Shown: positions 5,806-6,447 of the stretch, one piece after another
Layout: each line of letters begins with the position of its first letter
Numbering within the stretch: the stretch's first letter is position 1
Assembly (NCBI GenBank): GCA_013001365.1
Contig: JABDMQ010000068.1
Span: 1 to 6,447 of the forward strand
Reading direction: 5' to 3'
Length of the DNA: 6,447 bases
DNA from: Flavobacteriaceae bacterium
GTDB taxonomy: Bacteria > Bacteroidota > Bacteroidia > Flavobacteriales > Flavobacteriaceae
The notes under the pieces: model-generated
Told to the model about the DNA's origin: nothing
The model's database searches: none
Seen by the model: only the letters and a program-made list of their open reading frames with translations
Position numbers and translations under genes: made by a program

Positions 5806-6056
5806 ATCAGGATTTGATGAATGAGTTCCTTACCTATGGTAGCCAATCCATCCCTAAACTCATTGCGATTGACAAAGAGTCCGATGCTGTATTATATACC
5901 TATGGATCAAGGCCTAGTGCTGCAACCAAGATGGTTGAAGACTACAAAAAAGAACATGGCGCATTAACGCCCAAGTTCAAGGAAGACCTACAGCGTTGGT
6001 ACAACAAGGATAAAGGGCAAACGGCAATTGAGGATTTATTGGAATTAATGGATTAA
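5806..6056 (+). pseudogene. 3' fragment of a thioredoxin-like gene; right copy of the direct repeat
   Basis: This copy encodes the C-terminal third of the protein at 2739-3362, beginning at the codons for QDLMNEF and keeping the cis-proline loop QSIPKLIAID, but it lacks the N-terminal region, the active-site Cys and any regular start. The frame is open back to a stop at 5796-5798; TTG 5814 or ATG 5817 could in principle start a peptide of 79-80 residues. Of the differing codons in the 75-codon aligned part, nine are synonymous and seven change the residue (for example Asn to Tyr, Pro to Ser, Ile to Ala). There is no frameshift or stop. It looks like a diverged functional allele cut off from its 5' end, not a freely decaying duplicate. 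Its TAA (6054-6056) overlaps the stop of the convergent downstream gene. Confidence 0.88.
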
Positions 6057-6447
6057 TTCTTCCCCTTGAAAAAAAACGTGATCGTTCCGATCTGGGAGTC
6101 TTTCATGGCATCAGAAGTAAATCGAGCCTGTTCCGCATACTCCAAGGCATGATCGGTCAAACATTCATTGGTTGAGGTAGAAGCAGCCGTATTGATAGCA
6201 GTTGAGGTAACTCGCCCTAGATGATTCACCGTTATATTGACCACGATCTTCCCGCCTACCTCACAGAGGTAAATAGGAATGGGATTGTTACGCATCTTGC
6301 GGTCTTTCAATGAGAACTGGATATTACTGTTCGGGTTGCTCGCAGTATAGGTCCCGATCTTGTCCGATGAGTCATCACCACTCGAAGCTGCAGCACGACG
6401 TTTCGCAGATCGCAATGCCAAGACATCACTTACCTTATTGTATGCCG
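6053..6447 (-). CDS. TonB C-terminal-like protein, 5' end outside window
   Basis: The frame is open to the right edge, giving 130 visible residues before the TAA (complement of 6053-6055); no ATG is seen in the visible part, so the start lies beyond the window. A basic, Ala/Ser-rich stretch (RSAKRRAAASSGDDSS) is followed by a GTYTASNPNSNIQFSL segment and then a compact domain: YLCEVGGKIVVNITVNHLGRV, TNECLTDHALEYAEQARF and a final strand GTITFFFKGKN. The beta-alpha-beta layout with 'GKIVVNITVNxxGRV' resembles TonB-like C-terminal domains (energy transducers and related cell-envelope proteins in Flavobacteria). Two cysteines flank the central part. Whether the missing N-terminus has a TonB-type membrane anchor cannot be seen. 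GC content returns to the level of the left flank. Confidence 0.6.
   Translation of the reverse strand, partial: AYNKVSDVLALRSAKRRAAASSGDDSSDKIGTYTASNPNSNIQFSLKDRKMRNNPIPIYLCEVGGKIVVNITVNHLGRVTSTAINTAASTSTNECLTDHALEYAEQARFTSDAMKDSQIGTITFFFKGKN

Noticed and set aside
5817..6056. The right thioredoxin copy as a functional small gene
   Set aside because: It lacks the N-terminal half of the fold and the active-site cysteine and has no promoter or regular start; it matches the 3' end of the complete gene.
1..6447. tRNA, rRNA, CRISPR arrays, insertion sequences or recombinase genes
   Set aside because: No cloverleaf-like segment, regularly spaced repeat, terminal inverted repeat or transposase/integrase motif was found on either strand.

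Overview
The window looks like chromosomal DNA from a member of Flavobacteriaceae (Bacteroidota). This is inferred from the protein types (class I PPK2 pair, a single-cysteine thioredoxin-like protein, a TonB-like C-terminal protein), from AT-rich intergenic DNA, and from starts that lack clear Shine-Dalgarno sequences. Nothing in the window identifies the species.

Left part (1-3362), housekeeping and moderate GC. It holds the 3' end of aat (leucyl/phenylalanyl-tRNA-protein transferase) and two tandem polyphosphate kinase 2 genes separated by 6 bp. The second ppk2 ends 2 bp from the stop of a convergent tag gene (3-methyladenine DNA glycosylase I). An 84-bp divergent spacer follows, then a complete thioredoxin-fold gene that has only one cysteine at its active site.

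Middle part (about 3363-5805), clearly more AT-rich and probably acquired. All genes are on the minus strand in one tight run. In transcriptional order they are: a 5'-truncated remnant that looks like the C-terminal end of an AHH-type HNH/EndoVII nuclease toxin; an Imm11/DUF1629-like putative immunity protein starting 4 bp after it; a lipoprotein with degenerate YD/RHS-like repeats; and an exported protein with a C-terminal glutaredoxin domain carrying CTRC. This looks like a displaced toxin-immunity cassette whose toxin has lost its N-terminal part and the conserved AHH motif.

Right part (5806-6447), moderate GC again. It begins with a second copy of the last third of the thioredoxin-like gene, 18 mismatches over the first 225 aligned bases, followed by a convergent TonB-like C-terminal protein that runs off the window. 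The low-GC genes are therefore bracketed by a direct repeat of about 250 bp made of the 3' end of one host gene. Joining 3105 to 5806 would restore an intact in-frame thioredoxin-like gene of about 205 codons. The pattern resembles an insertion that replaces the 3' end of its target gene, or recombination with a related allele. No integrase or transposase is visible. This arrangement is the most notable thing in the window.
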